In this document: piece by piece, positions 7,210 through 16,161 of the stretch
Position numbering within the stretch: the stretch's first letter is position 1
Layout: the number at the start of each line of letters is the position of its first letter
DNA from: Pandoraea sp.
Lineage (GTDB): Bacteria > Pseudomonadota > Gammaproteobacteria > Burkholderiales > Burkholderiaceae
NCBI RefSeq assembly: GCF_004297875.1
Contig: NZ_SCSK01000046.1
Span: 1 to 53,712 of the forward strand
Direction of reading: 5' to 3'
Length of the DNA stretch: 53,712 bases
Program-made: the position numbers and the translations under genes
The notes under the pieces: generated by a model
The model's input: the letters and a program-made list of their open reading frames with translations, nothing else
What the model was told of the DNA's origin: nothing
Databases searched by the model: none

Positions 7210-8685
7210 ATGTCGAACGAGTGCGCAAAAACGGGGAAAACCACGGCCGCAGGATGCCGGAGCATGGCGCGGCGAGCGTCAGAGGCCAACTGGCTGAGCC
7301 GGCATCACAGAACGGTGCTGTCGCTGGTGGCCGCTGCCCTGGTGTGGTCGGTCCCGGCGCTCGGCCAGGAACTGGTCCCGCAATCGCCCACCGCCGATCA
7401 GCCATCGCCCTCGGCGCAAGTGCCCAGCCTGCCGGCACAGGCACCGGTCGACAACGCCGTGCCCGGCAAGGCGCCGGATCGCATTCCGACGCCGGCCAGC
7501 CCGGTAAGCGCCGCCGGCGCCCCATTCTCGCTTGGCTCTTTTTTGCTTTACCCCGAGCTCGATGCGACATGGATGTACGACAGCAACGTCTTCTTTTCGC
7601 CCAACGACACGTGGCTGAGCGACCGCGCCTGGGTTTTCTCGCCGGCGCTGTGGGCGCTGTCGAACTGGACCAAGCACGAACTGGATTTTCATGCGTCGCT
7701 CGACAGCACGCGGTATTCGACCTATACGTCGGAAAACTCGAATGACTATCATTTGAGCACCGAAGGGCGCTACGATTTCAGTTCGGATACCAACGTGTAT
7801 GGCGGCGTGCACTTCTCGCAGGAGCATGAAGACCGCGAGTCGCCCTCGGCGCGCAATGGGTTGACGCCCACCCAGTATCATCAGTTGCGGCTGTATGGCG
7901 GCGTGTTCCACCAGTTTGGCCGCGTCACCGTGCGCGTAGCCGGCACCGCCCAGCAACTGACTTACAACAACGTCAACTTCCTCACCGGCAGCGGCGTCAT
8001 CAATATCATCAACAACCAGGACCGCGACCGCTGGCAATATGCCGGCGGCGTGCGCGTCGGGTATGAAATCACACCGCGTGTCGAGCCCTACGTGCAGATC
8101 GCCTTCGACAACCGGCGCTACGACAGCGCGGTCGACGATCTGGGTTATCAGCGCGACTCGAGCGGCATGCGCTACCTGGCGGGCGTGCGCTGGAATGTTC
8201 CGCGTGTACTGAAACTCGACGCCTTTGCCGGGTGGATGCAACAGGACTACCAGGACCCGCGCTTTGCCAATGTCAGCGCGCCGGTAATTGGAACTGCGCT
8301 GCAGTGGTCGGCCACCAGTCGCACCTCCGTGACCGCGTACCTCGACCGGACCATCGAGGAAACCACCGTGACGTCGACACCGTCGCCCAGCGTGGTGCTG
8401 GTGTCGTCGAGCTACGTCAACACCTATGCGTCGCTGGGCGTCGAGCAACAGCTGACCGACAAGCTGACAGTGCGCGGCACAGGCTCGCTGTCTCACGTCG
8501 CCTACAAGGGCATCTCCCGCACCGACGACTACTACGGACTCACGCTGGGGCTTGTCTATCGCTTGCACCGGAATCTGTATTTCGATCTGAGCGTCACCGG
8601 TCGCAGGCTGAATTCGAGCGTGCCCACCGAAGACTTCAATCAATACACCGTGATGGCTCGCGTGGCGATTCCGTTCTCGCACTGA
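7210..8685 (+). CDS. Outer-membrane beta-barrel protein (BBP2-like)
   Basis: This 491-residue exported protein has a basic N-region and hydrophobic core (about residues 33-52) ending in PALGQ, consistent with a signal peptide. A Pro/Ala/Gln-rich linker of roughly 50 residues follows, then alternating-residue amphipathic strands from LYPELDATWMYDSN to the end. This resembles the putative beta-barrel porin 2 group often found with exopolysaccharide export genes. The C-terminus ends in IPFSH rather than a final Phe. The ATG at 7210 has GGAGAAACGAAG upstream; an earlier ATG at 7165 lacks this. It opens the rightward block of secreted proteins. A role as a surface pore for those products is inference. 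Confidence 0.75.
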   Translation: MSNECAKTGKTTAAGCRSMARRASEANWLSRHHRTVLSLVAAALVWSVPALGQELVPQSPTADQPSPSAQVPSLPAQAPVDNAVPGKAPDRIPTPASPVSAAGAPFSLGSFLLYPELDATWMYDSNVFFSPNDTWLSDRAWVFSPALWALSNWTKHELDFHASLDSTRYSTYTSENSNDYHLSTEGRYDFSSDTNVYGGVHFSQEHEDRESPSARNGLTPTQYHQLRLYGGVFHQFGRVTVRVAGTAQQLTYNNVNFLTGSGVINIINNQDRDRWQYAGGVRVGYEITPRVEPYVQIAFDNRRYDSAVDDLGYQRDSSGMRYLAGVRWNVPRVLKLDAFAGWMQQDYQDPRFANVSAPVIGTALQWSATSRTSVTAYLDRTIEETTVTSTPSPSVVLVSSSYVNTYASLGVEQQLTDKLTVRGTGSLSHVAYKGISRTDDYYGLTLGLVYRLHRNLYFDLSVTGRRLNSSVPTEDFNQYTVMARVAIPFSH

Positions 8686-8959
8686 CCCGCGCCAATTCCC
8701 GTCAACTTCGCTCGCGCGCCGGTACCGATTTGCCGGCGCGTCGCCGCATGCTTTGGTCACCGCGCATGAGGTATTCGGCGCATTCTTTCAAACCCTGATC
8801 CAACGCGATGCGCGGGGTGCGAAACCCTTGATTCGCATCAATATCCGCGCGTTGCCAACTGTAACAATGCAATCGAGTGATACAAGCCAATCCAGGTGGG
8901 TTGGCTCCCAACGCAACCATTAAAGCGCACTCAATCAACCACGAGCACAGAGGAATATC

Positions 8960-9802
8960 ATGTCCACCAAGACCCTACCCCTGAGCAAGATTGCCATTGC
9001 CGCCGCAGCGTCGCTGGGCATGGCCCTCAGCGTCAGCAGCATCGCCCCGAACTGGCTGGCGTCGATCGCGCCGGTGGCTTCCGTGCATGCCCAAACCAGC
9101 ACACCCAAAGGCCAGGGCGGCCCGAGCGCCGACCGCGGCAGCAAAGGCAAGCACGGCTCATCGACCGAACCCGGCGCGAGCGGCTCCGGCCAGGGCGGCC
9201 CGAGCGCCGACAGCGACGCCAAGGGGCCGAAGTACGGCGGCGGCGGCTCCAAGCCGGCGGCTGGCACGCAAGGCGGCAAACCTGCCTGGGCGCAAGAAGG
9301 CATTCCTTCGGACCTCGAACTGGGTCGCCTGAACGTGGCACGCGCGCCGTCCCATGTGCTTGACCGTTCGCTCGCCGACGCGCTCTCGAGCATGCAGCCG
9401 ACGTTCTACAACCAGGTCCTGGCGATCGCCGACAACGCGACACTCTCCATGGATCAGAAGGTCGCCGCGCTGCAGACGCTGGTCAAGTCGACCTTTACCG
9501 ACACGTCGATCGTGATGGTCGACTCGCCGCTGCAAAACCTCGCGCTCTACAAAGACATGCTGAGCACCGGCCAGATTGTCAGCGCCTCGGGCACCTACGA
9601 CGCCAACACGGCCACGCGCGCCCTGCTGCTGGCGGCGGTCTTCATCGGCACGGCATCCGACAAAACGCTGCCGGTCAGCCCCGCAACCGTCGATGCGGTC
9701 AACAAGATCATGTCGCTGACATTGCCGGCGGGGGTCTCGGACACCGATCTGGGCGCGGCAGCCGAAGCGGTGCGCGCCGCGATTGCGGAAGCGCATGGTT
9801 GA
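8960..9802 (+). CDS. Secreted Gly/Ser-rich protein A, unknown function
   Basis: This 280-residue protein has a long signal peptide with probable cleavage after VHA (residue 44). A low-complexity Gly/Ser/Lys segment (about 46-105) follows, in which GQGGPSAD occurs twice (51-58 and 77-84). The Ala/Leu-rich helical C-terminal part (about 110-280) has no cysteine and contains LGRLNVARAPSHVLDRSLAD. GAGGAAT directly upstream supports the start. The last 70 residues resemble weakly the C-terminal module of the next two proteins. I do not recognise a named family. It heads a probable three-gene unit, 55 bp before the next gene. Confidence 0.75.
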   Translation: MSTKTLPLSKIAIAAAASLGMALSVSSIAPNWLASIAPVASVHAQTSTPKGQGGPSADRGSKGKHGSSTEPGASGSGQGGPSADSDAKGPKYGGGGSKPAAGTQGGKPAWAQEGIPSDLELGRLNVARAPSHVLDRSLADALSSMQPTFYNQVLAIADNATLSMDQKVAALQTLVKSTFTDTSIVMVDSPLQNLALYKDMLSTGQIVSASGTYDANTATRALLLAAVFIGTASDKTLPVSPATVDAVNKIMSLTLPAGVSDTDLGAAAEAVRAAIAEAHG

Positions 9803-9857
9803 TCGGCCCGCCCGCCACCGTCCAGGACGCTCGCTACCGATTGCTCGAGTCAAGAAA

Positions 9858-10871
9858 ATGAACGCTGTCATTCAACATAAGGTTCGCGTCACGGCAATTG
9901 CCCTCGCGATCATTGGCACGCCACTGCTCGTATTGGAGCTCGCCGGCGTGCCGGCCGCACCCGGCATGATCGGTACCGTGTATGCACAGGACGCCGGCGG
10001 CGGCCACGACAGTGGCGGCGGCAGCGGCGGTAGCGGCGGTCACGACAGTGGCGGCAGCAGCAGCGGCCACGACAGCGGTGGCGGCGGCGGCGGACATGGC
10101 GGCGGCAGTAGCGGCGGCGGGCACGAAGGGGGCGGCGAAACCGGGGGAACGGTCGAAAAAGGCCACGGCACGCGATACGGGCACCAAGGCCACGAGAGCG
10201 GTCAGCACCAGGGGGCCATCTCGCACCCGACGCCGGGCGCCGACCGGTTCGGCGGCGGCAGCGGCGTGCGCGGCAACGGCCAGGTGCCGGAGGGCGTTGG
10301 GCGCTACGGCAGCGGCGCGGCCAGCATGCAGGACGTTGGCCGCACCCGCCTGCGTTACTGGGGCGGGTGGTCCAATCCGAGCGATCCATTGACGCCGCCC
10401 GACTCCGGCACCGAGACAACCGATCCCGGCACGGGCACCGCGACCTCCGACTTCATACCGGGCCCCGGCGGCGGTCCGGCCGTCAATGTGCGCAGCTCGC
10501 TCGACAGCTCGCAGCGTTGCCAGGGCGTGGCGCCGGGCATGGCGGCCACGCAGCAATTCAGCGGCGGCAATCTGTTGCGCCTGAACGAAGCGCGCGGCGA
10601 AGTCGACCCCGCGCTGGCCGCCAGCGGCAAGATCGTCTCGCCCTACCTGATGGGCAACCTGCAAAACGAGCTGATCAAGCCCGCGCCAAATCCCGAACTG
10701 GCGGGCACCCTGCTCGGGCTGGTGGCCAAAACGCCGGTCACGCCCACAGCAGTCAAAAGAATCGGCTTTTTGCTGTGCGCCAGGATGACTGACGCGCAAG
10801 CCGACCAGATTGCCCAGATCGCCGAACAGCAGCGAGCCGCGCTCGCCGCTGCACCCACCGCCAGGAAATGA
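9858..10871 (+). CDS. Secreted Gly/His-rich protein B with C-terminal two-Cys module
   Basis: This 337-residue protein has a signal peptide with probable cleavage after VYA (residue 43). A Gly-rich stretch (about 45-97) carries three HDSGG units plus GGHGG and GGHEGG, and could bind metal or form a flexible surface tether. A polar linker follows. The C-terminal domain (about 215-325) has two cysteines, C221 and C307, and a YLMGNLQNEL...PELAGTLLGLV core shared with protein C. The start at 9858 fits the signal peptide; the ribosome site is weak. Its stop overlaps the start of protein C as ATGA, so the two are translationally coupled. Function unknown. Confidence 0.75.
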   Translation: MNAVIQHKVRVTAIALAIIGTPLLVLELAGVPAAPGMIGTVYAQDAGGGHDSGGGSGGSGGHDSGGSSSGHDSGGGGGGHGGGSSGGGHEGGGETGGTVEKGHGTRYGHQGHESGQHQGAISHPTPGADRFGGGSGVRGNGQVPEGVGRYGSGAASMQDVGRTRLRYWGGWSNPSDPLTPPDSGTETTDPGTGTATSDFIPGPGGGPAVNVRSSLDSSQRCQGVAPGMAATQQFSGGNLLRLNEARGEVDPALAASGKIVSPYLMGNLQNELIKPAPNPELAGTLLGLVAKTPVTPTAVKRIGFLLCARMTDAQADQIAQIAEQQRAALAAAPTARK

Positions 10872-11644
10872 CTATGCGAAGCTTGGCCGACCAGATTCGC
10901 CGGCAATGGACGTTGCCGCTGACCGTTGTACTTGCCGTCGCGGCGGCAACGCTGCCCGATGCCGGCGCGCAGGGCCGCGCCAGCACCGCCACGGGCCCTT
11001 CGAACGGCACGCTCGGCGGCGGGGCGAACGGCGCCTCCAATCGCGGCGGCGCGGGTGGCGTAAGCAATCCGAGCCCGGGCGCGGGCACGGGCTCGGCCGC
11101 CAATGGCGGCGGCGCAAGCGGCCGCACCCCGCAGGCGACTGAATCGTCCCGGCAGGGCTATCTCGGCGGGCGCACCACGCCCGTCGTCACGCCGCCGCCC
11201 GAGACCCCGCCAAGCACCTCGACCACGACGCCCGCCGCGCCGTTGACGGTGCTGCCGGCGAGCCAGTTCGGCAAATGCGCGCATTCGGCAGCGCTCGCAT
11301 CGCCGCAGGCCCGCCTGAGCGGCAACAATCTCGCGCGTATCGACGCGCTCGCCGACGGTCTGATGCCGGGCACCCGGCAAGGCACGCTGACCGCGCGCTA
11401 TTTGCTGGCCGACATGCAGGCCGAACTGGAAAAGCCGGATCCCGATCCGCTGCTGGCCGGCACCTATCTGGGCATGGTCTCGGTGCGGCCAGTGACGGAG
11501 GACCTGGTAGCGGTGGTGAGCGAATCGCTTTGCGCGCCGCCCCTGCCGCCAAGCCGCGCGCGCGCCATCGCCGCGATCGCGGAAGCGCAGCGGCTCAAAC
11601 AGTTATCGCAAGCTGGCGCGCCGGAAGTCGCGCCCACGAAGTAG
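10868..11644 (+). CDS. Secreted Gly-rich protein C, paralogue of protein B module
   Basis: This 258-residue protein has an N-terminal signal (about residues 10-35, cleavage near DAGA), a Gly/Ala/Asn-rich segment (about 36-100) and a Pro/Thr linker. Its C-terminal domain has C137 and C222, spaced 85 residues apart against 86 in protein B. Shared landmarks are SGNNLARI versus SGGNLLRL, YLLADMQAELEKPDPDPLLAG versus YLMGNLQNELIKPAPNPELAG, and RPVT versus TPVT. A disulfide between the two cysteines is likely in the periplasm or outside the cell. The start overlaps the stop of protein B; an in-frame ATG at 10874 is an alternative. Not assignable to a known family from sequence. Confidence 0.75.
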   Translation: MTMRSLADQIRRQWTLPLTVVLAVAAATLPDAGAQGRASTATGPSNGTLGGGANGASNRGGAGGVSNPSPGAGTGSAANGGGASGRTPQATESSRQGYLGGRTTPVVTPPPETPPSTSTTTPAAPLTVLPASQFGKCAHSAALASPQARLSGNNLARIDALADGLMPGTRQGTLTARYLLADMQAELEKPDPDPLLAGTYLGMVSVRPVTEDLVAVVSESLCAPPLPPSRARAIAAIAEAQRLKQLSQAGAPEVAPTK

Positions 11645-11715
11645 CCGGCCATCTTCTTTAAGAAAATTTCTCACCCTCGCGGGCAATCGCCCGCACGCAA
11701 AGATTGGAGAGCATC

Positions 11716-12216
11716 ATGAAATCACGCAAATTGCTTGGTTCGTTGGCCGTGTCGTCGACCCTCGTTTTGCTGTTGGGCGCAAACGTGGGCATCGCCACCG
11801 CGCAGGACCGCATTCAGGATCGCACCCAGGATCAGACGAAAGATCAGTTACAGGACAGGGATCGCCTGCAAGACCAGGACCGCCTGCAGGACAGAACCCG
11901 CGACCGCACGCAGACGCAATCGCGCGACACGATCTATGGCAGCCAGTTGATGACGCAGCGCGAACGCAATGAATACCGCGCCAGAATGCGCGCGGCGAAA
12001 ACCGCGCGCGAGCGTGAAACCATCCGTCTGGAACATCACCGCCAAATGCAGGAACGCGCGCGCGAGCGCGGCGTGACCCTGCCGGACATGCCGCCCGCGC
12101 GCGGCAATAGCACCGGTGGCCGTGGCGGCTTCGGCGGTGGCGCAGGCGGCGGCATGGGTGGCGGCATGGGTGGTGGCATGGGTGGTGGCGCCGGCGGTGG
12201 TGCAGGCGGCCGCTAA
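11716..12216 (+). CDS. Secreted protein D with Gln-Asp-Arg repeats and Gly/Met-rich tail
   Basis: This 166-residue protein has a clean signal peptide (cleavage after TA, residue 29). An extremely charged repeat region (about 30-75) is built of QDR, QDQ and LQD units and is probably helical or disordered. A conserved-looking block LMTQRERNEYRARMRAAK to GVTLPDMPPARG (about 81-130) follows, and the tail consists of GGGM/GGGA repeats. TTGGAGAG five bases upstream supports the ATG at 11716. Proteins with this LMTxxERxxYRxxMR block occur as small periplasmic proteins of unknown role in related bacteria (from memory). It follows protein C by 71 bp and may be part of the same unit. Confidence 0.75.
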   Translation: MKSRKLLGSLAVSSTLVLLLGANVGIATAQDRIQDRTQDQTKDQLQDRDRLQDQDRLQDRTRDRTQTQSRDTIYGSQLMTQRERNEYRARMRAAKTARERETIRLEHHRQMQERARERGVTLPDMPPARGNSTGGRGGFGGGAGGGMGGGMGGGMGGGAGGGAGGR

Positions 12217-12289
12217 GGCGAACCGCCCAGGGTAGCCACGGAGCGAACTCGGCCTCCGTGGCATTCAATTTGCCTGTGAAAAGGCCTGG

Positions 12290-13216
12290 CTAAGGCGCGC
12301 GCTTGCGCGCCCGTTCGAGATGATCGACAAGCATGCGGGCGGGCAGCGGCAGCGTCTCGAAATTGCGCGCGAGCAACAGCAGCGGACGCATCGCCCACGG
12401 GTCTTCGAGCTTCACCACGCGCAACGGCGCGGAGTGAAGATAGGGACGCACGCTGTCTTCGGGCAGCACGCCGAGTCCGAGACCGGCGCCGACCATATTG
12501 CGCACCCCCTCGAAGCTGGTCACCTCGATGCGCACGCGCAGGCGCTTGCCGCTGCGCTCGGCCGCGGCACGGCATAGCTTCGAGATCGACGTGCCGTGCT
12601 GCATGCTGACGAACTCGTCGTCGAGCGCCTCGGCGAATTCGATGCTCGAGCGTGTGGCCAGCCGATGGTCGGGCGGCACGATCAGCACCAGGGTGTCGGT
12701 GCTGTAGGGCCGCCACTGCAGATCGCCCAGCGTGCCGGGCGTGGCCGAGCAAAGCCCCAGATCGGCGATACCGCTGGCAATCGCCTGCACCACTTCGTCG
12801 CTGCGCTTCTCGACCATGTCGACGCGCACTTCCGGATTGGCGCGCAAAAATGAATGCAGCGGCCCGGGCAGGTACTGGACCATCGCTGTGAAGTTGACGT
12901 AGATGCGGGTGTGACCACGCAGGCCTTCCGAGTATTCGGACAACTCGTCGGCGATCTGCTGCAGATGCTCGATCATCCGCCTGGCGTGCCGGTAGAGCGC
13001 CTCGCCCGCCGGCGTGGCCTGCACGCCACGGCTGTGCCGATACAGCAGCAGTGTGCCGGCGTCGCTCTCCAGGTCGGAGACGCGCTTGCTCACGGCCGAG
13101 GCGACCAGGTGCGTGCGCACCGAGGCGGCGGCGATGCTGCCCTCCTCGACGACCGCCACGAAAATGCGCAGCGATTCCATGTCGAAACGCAGCGGCCGGT
13201 CGTTTGCCATGCGCAT
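12290..13216 (-). CDS. LysR-family regulator
   Basis: This 308-residue protein has an N-terminal winged helix (MESLRIFVAVVEEGSIAAAS and SAVSKRVSDLE, about residues 13-50) followed by a periplasmic-binding-like effector domain (about 100-300). GGAGGGGAG just upstream fixes the ATG at 13216; the open frame further upstream is only the antisense of the oxidoreductase gene. It is divergent from the XenA-like gene, 273 bp away, and is the likely activator of that gene and the following MFS transporter. Confidence 0.9.
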   Translation of the reverse strand: MRMANDRPLRFDMESLRIFVAVVEEGSIAAASVRTHLVASAVSKRVSDLESDAGTLLLYRHSRGVQATPAGEALYRHARRMIEHLQQIADELSEYSEGLRGHTRIYVNFTAMVQYLPGPLHSFLRANPEVRVDMVEKRSDEVVQAIASGIADLGLCSATPGTLGDLQWRPYSTDTLVLIVPPDHRLATRSSIEFAEALDDEFVSMQHGTSISKLCRAAAERSGKRLRVRIEVTSFEGVRNMVGAGLGLGVLPEDSVRPYLHSAPLRVVKLEDPWAMRPLLLLARNFETLPLPARMLVDHLERARKRAP

Positions 13217-13261
13217 TTCTCCCCTCCGATGCGGGTTTTCCCGTAGAAATTTACGATGTGC

Positions 13262-13282
13262 GCCATCGCGGCTGACGATGGC
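13262..13282. promoter_or_regulatory. Candidate LysR binding site
   Basis: GCCATCG-N7-CGATGGC is a perfect inverted repeat with 7-bp arms in the 273-bp gap between the divergent LysR and oxidoreductase genes, 46 bp upstream of the LysR start. Position and symmetry fit autoregulation; the assignment is inference. Confidence 0.45.
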
Positions 13283-13489
13283 TGCATTGAACATTGAGAA
13301 GTTCCCAAAATGCTCGGTAATCCCCATCCTTATGGGCGTTAGCGCATTGGCCAGGATGCGCCGAGCATCGCGTAATACGATTCTAAGTCGGCGCGGCGGC
13401 TTTGTCCCGCTCCTTGCGCCCGCCCGCTCGGCGAGCCGGTCCGAATGCCATGGAACTTCACCTGCTTCGCACAAGGATTCGCTTTTTCG

Positions 13490-14605
13490 ATGAGCGCACC
13501 ACTTTTTTCGCCGTTCGAACTCGGGCCGCTCAAGCTCGAGAACCGTATCGTCATCAGCCCGATGTGCCAATACAGTGCGCTCGATGGTTCGGCCAGCGCC
13601 TGGCATCGCACGCATATCGGCAATCTGTCGCTCAGCGGCGCCGGACTGCTGCTGCTCGAGGCCACCGCGGTGGAGGCGGCCGGGCGTATCACGCCGTTTT
13701 GCCTGGGCCTGTATTCCGATGCCAACGAACAGGCGCTCGATAACGTGCTCGAGGCCGTGCGCGAATATAGCGATATGCCGATCGGCATCCAGTTGTGCCA
13801 TGCCGGACGCAAGGCTTCGAGCGAGCCGCCCTGGCGCGGCGGCAAGTTGATTCCCGCAGCCCAGGGCGGCTGGGCCACGTACGCACCATCGCCTTTGGCG
13901 CACAATGACGGCGAGGCGCTGCCGGCCGCACTTGATCGCGCCGGCCTGGCGCGCATTCGCGAGGCGTTCGTCGCCAGCGCGCGGCGCGCGGCCCGGCTGG
14001 ATCTGGCCGCCGTGGAACTGCATTTCGCGCATGGCTACTTGCTGCACCAGTTTCTCTCGCCGCTGGCCAACCAGCGCGGCGACGAATACGGCGGCTCGCT
14101 GGAGAACCGCATGCGTTTTCCGCTCGAGGTGTTCGACGCCGTGCGCGCCGTCTGGCCCGCCGGCAAGCCCCTGGGCGTGCGCGTGTCGGCCACCGACTGG
14201 GTCGACGGCGGCTGGGATCTGACGCAGACCATCGACCTGGCGCAGCGCCTGCGCGAGCGCGGCTGCGACTGGATCGACGTGTCGACCGGCGGCGTCTCGC
14301 CGCGCCAGCAAATTGCGGTCGGGCCGCATTACCAGATGCCGTTCGCCCGCGCCGTGCGCGAAGCGGTCGGCATGCCGACCATCGGCGTGGGCCTGATCAC
14401 CGATGCGCAGCGCGCCGACCAGGCGATTCGGGATGGCGACGCCGACCTCGTCGCACTGGCGCGCGCCATCCTGTGGGATCCGCGCTGGCCGTGGCACGCC
14501 GCCGCCGCGCTTGGCGCCACGCTCAAGGCACCGCCGCAGTATTGGCGCTGCGAGCCGCGCGGCGCCGCTCGCGTGTTCGATGGCGCTTCGTTCGGACAAC
14601 GTTAA
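13490..14605 (+). CDS. Old-yellow-enzyme family NADH:flavin oxidoreductase (XenA-like)
   Basis: This 371-residue FMN TIM-barrel enzyme reduces activated C=C bonds or nitro groups with NAD(P)H. Landmarks of the thermophilic-like/XenA class are present: C26 in SPMCQYS (flavin redox tuning), the LCHAGRKAS loop, and the substrate pair H178 and H181 in ELHFAHGYLLHQFLSP. DEYGGSLENRMRF and the DPRWPWHAA terminus are also intact. AAGGA about 11 bases upstream supports the ATG at 13490. It lies 80 bp before an MFS gene and divergent from LysR. A paralogue of exactly the same length lies at 32848-33963. Confidence 0.92.
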   Translation: MSAPLFSPFELGPLKLENRIVISPMCQYSALDGSASAWHRTHIGNLSLSGAGLLLLEATAVEAAGRITPFCLGLYSDANEQALDNVLEAVREYSDMPIGIQLCHAGRKASSEPPWRGGKLIPAAQGGWATYAPSPLAHNDGEALPAALDRAGLARIREAFVASARRAARLDLAAVELHFAHGYLLHQFLSPLANQRGDEYGGSLENRMRFPLEVFDAVRAVWPAGKPLGVRVSATDWVDGGWDLTQTIDLAQRLRERGCDWIDVSTGGVSPRQQIAVGPHYQMPFARAVREAVGMPTIGVGLITDAQRADQAIRDGDADLVALARAILWDPRWPWHAAAALGATLKAPPQYWRCEPRGAARVFDGASFGQR

Positions 14606-14685
14606 TTGCAGCACCCCAAACCCGCGCAGCCTTGCTGCCACACCGATTCACCGCACCACCCGCAGGAACGACGAAGGAGACATAC

Positions 14686-16032
14686 ATGGAACAGGGACAC
14701 TTGGCGGCAAGCGCCGGCTCGCGCTGGCATAGCGGCCTCACAGCAATGCACTGGCGCGTTCTAAAGGCCAGCTTTTTGGGCTGGATCTTCGATGGCTACG
14801 AGGCGCTGGCGCTCGTGGTCGTACTCGGGCCGATGCTGCATTCGGTGCTCACGCCCGCGCAGGCTGCCTCGCCGACGATCTACGCCGGCACGGTGATCGG
14901 CATCACGCTGCTGGGCTGGGGCGTGGGCGGACTGGTCGGCGGCATTATGGCCGACTACATCGGGCGCAAGCGCATGATGCTGTGGTCGGTGTTCCTGTAC
15001 GCGATGTTCTCGGGCCTGACGGCGTTCTCGCAGAGTTTCTGGGTGCTGTGCTCGCTGCGCTTTCTGACCGGCCTGGCGATGGGCAGCGAGTGGAGCACCG
15101 GCATCGCGCTGCTGTCGGAAACCTGGCCCGAGCGGGCGCGCGCCAAGGGCGCCGGTTTCCTGCAATCGGGCTTCGGCTGGGGCACGCTGATCGCCGCGGT
15201 GGCCTGGTATGCGCTGTCGAGCACGCATCCGATGGGCGCCGACACCTGGCGTCTGATGTTCGTGCTGGGCGCGCTGCCGGCCTTCGCCGTGCTGTACCTG
15301 CGGCGCGGCATCAACGAGTCGGAAAAATGGCAACGCGCGGTACGCGAAAAGCGCTGGGGCGCAACCGGCGCCGAGCCGGCCGCCGCGACGGCTTCCGGCA
15401 AACGACCGTTCACGCTGACGCAGTTGTTCACCGAGCGCGAAGCCCTGCGCCGCACGTTGATTCTGCTGGTGCTGTCGATTGTCACGACGGTCGGCTGGTG
15501 GGCCATCTCCAGCTGGCTGCCGGGCTACTCCATTGCGCTGGCCAAGGCTGAAGGCGTGGCCAATCCGGTGTCATGGGGCTCGAAGGTATCGATCTCGTAC
15601 ACCGTGGGCGCCATCGTCGCCTATATGGTCGCGGGCTTCATCGTCGACGCGATCGGCCGGCGCACTTTCCTGTCGCTGACTTTCATCGGCTCGCTGGCCA
15701 CCACCATCATCACCTACAAGATGACCAGCAGTGTCGAGGCGATGATGATCATCGCGCCGATCAACGGCTTCTTCACGCTGGGCTGCGCCTATGTGTGGAT
15801 GGCCATTTATCCGTGCGAGCTGTTCACCAGCACCGTGCGCTCGACCGCGATCAGTTTCGTGTTCAATGCGGCGCGCCTGATTGCCTGGGTGTTCCCGATC
15901 ATCGCCGGCACCATGATCAAATCGTTCGGCGGCGTCTCGCATGCGGCGCTGGCGATGGGTTCGGTCTACGTGCTGGGCATTTTCCTGCCGTGGTTCCTGC
16001 CCGAGACGCGCGGCACCGGCATGCCTGACTGA
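14686..16032 (+). CDS. MFS transporter
   Basis: This 448-residue permease has about 12 membrane segments. It has the loop 2-3 motif ADYIGRKR, a glycine-rich RFLTGLAMGSEWS segment in TM4 and the ALLSETWPERARAKGAG motif seen in sialate/aromatic-acid type carriers. GAAGGAGA upstream fixes the start. It follows the XenA-like reductase on the same strand, so the two probably form an uptake-plus-reduction unit under the divergent LysR regulator. The substrate is not evident. Confidence 0.88.
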   Translation: MEQGHLAASAGSRWHSGLTAMHWRVLKASFLGWIFDGYEALALVVVLGPMLHSVLTPAQAASPTIYAGTVIGITLLGWGVGGLVGGIMADYIGRKRMMLWSVFLYAMFSGLTAFSQSFWVLCSLRFLTGLAMGSEWSTGIALLSETWPERARAKGAGFLQSGFGWGTLIAAVAWYALSSTHPMGADTWRLMFVLGALPAFAVLYLRRGINESEKWQRAVREKRWGATGAEPAAATASGKRPFTLTQLFTEREALRRTLILLVLSIVTTVGWWAISSWLPGYSIALAKAEGVANPVSWGSKVSISYTVGAIVAYMVAGFIVDAIGRRTFLSLTFIGSLATTIITYKMTSSVEAMMIIAPINGFFTLGCAYVWMAIYPCELFTSTVRSTAISFVFNAARLIAWVFPIIAGTMIKSFGGVSHAALAMGSVYVLGIFLPWFLPETRGTGMPD

Positions 16033-16077
16033 AGGCGACGGCGGCCCGCGCCAGCGGGTTGCCGCCAACGATGGGCT

Positions 16078-16095
16078 GGCCGCCCTCGGGCGGCC
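16078..16095 (+). terminator. Compact GC hairpin between two MFS genes
   Basis: GGCCGCCC-TC-GGGCGGCC gives an 8-bp stem with a two-base loop, about 45 bp after one MFS gene and 66 bp before the next. There is no T-run, so termination is possible but not certain. Confidence 0.4.
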
Positions 16096-16161
16096 GTTGC
16101 CGACGCGGGTTGTTATCATCGTGTTCGATGGCCGGTCACGCCGGCCGCTTCGAGCAGACCG

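Noticed and set aside
7210..12216. Identification as a Fap-type functional amyloid operon
   Set aside because: No FapB/FapC-type imperfect repeats or FapD-like peptidase were recognised; only the general idea of barrel plus low-complexity secreted proteins is similar.
13217..14641. Upstream extension of the LysR frame by about 475 codons
   Set aside because: It lies antisense to the XenA-like gene and lacks a ribosome site; the proper LysR N-terminus begins at 13216 behind a strong one.
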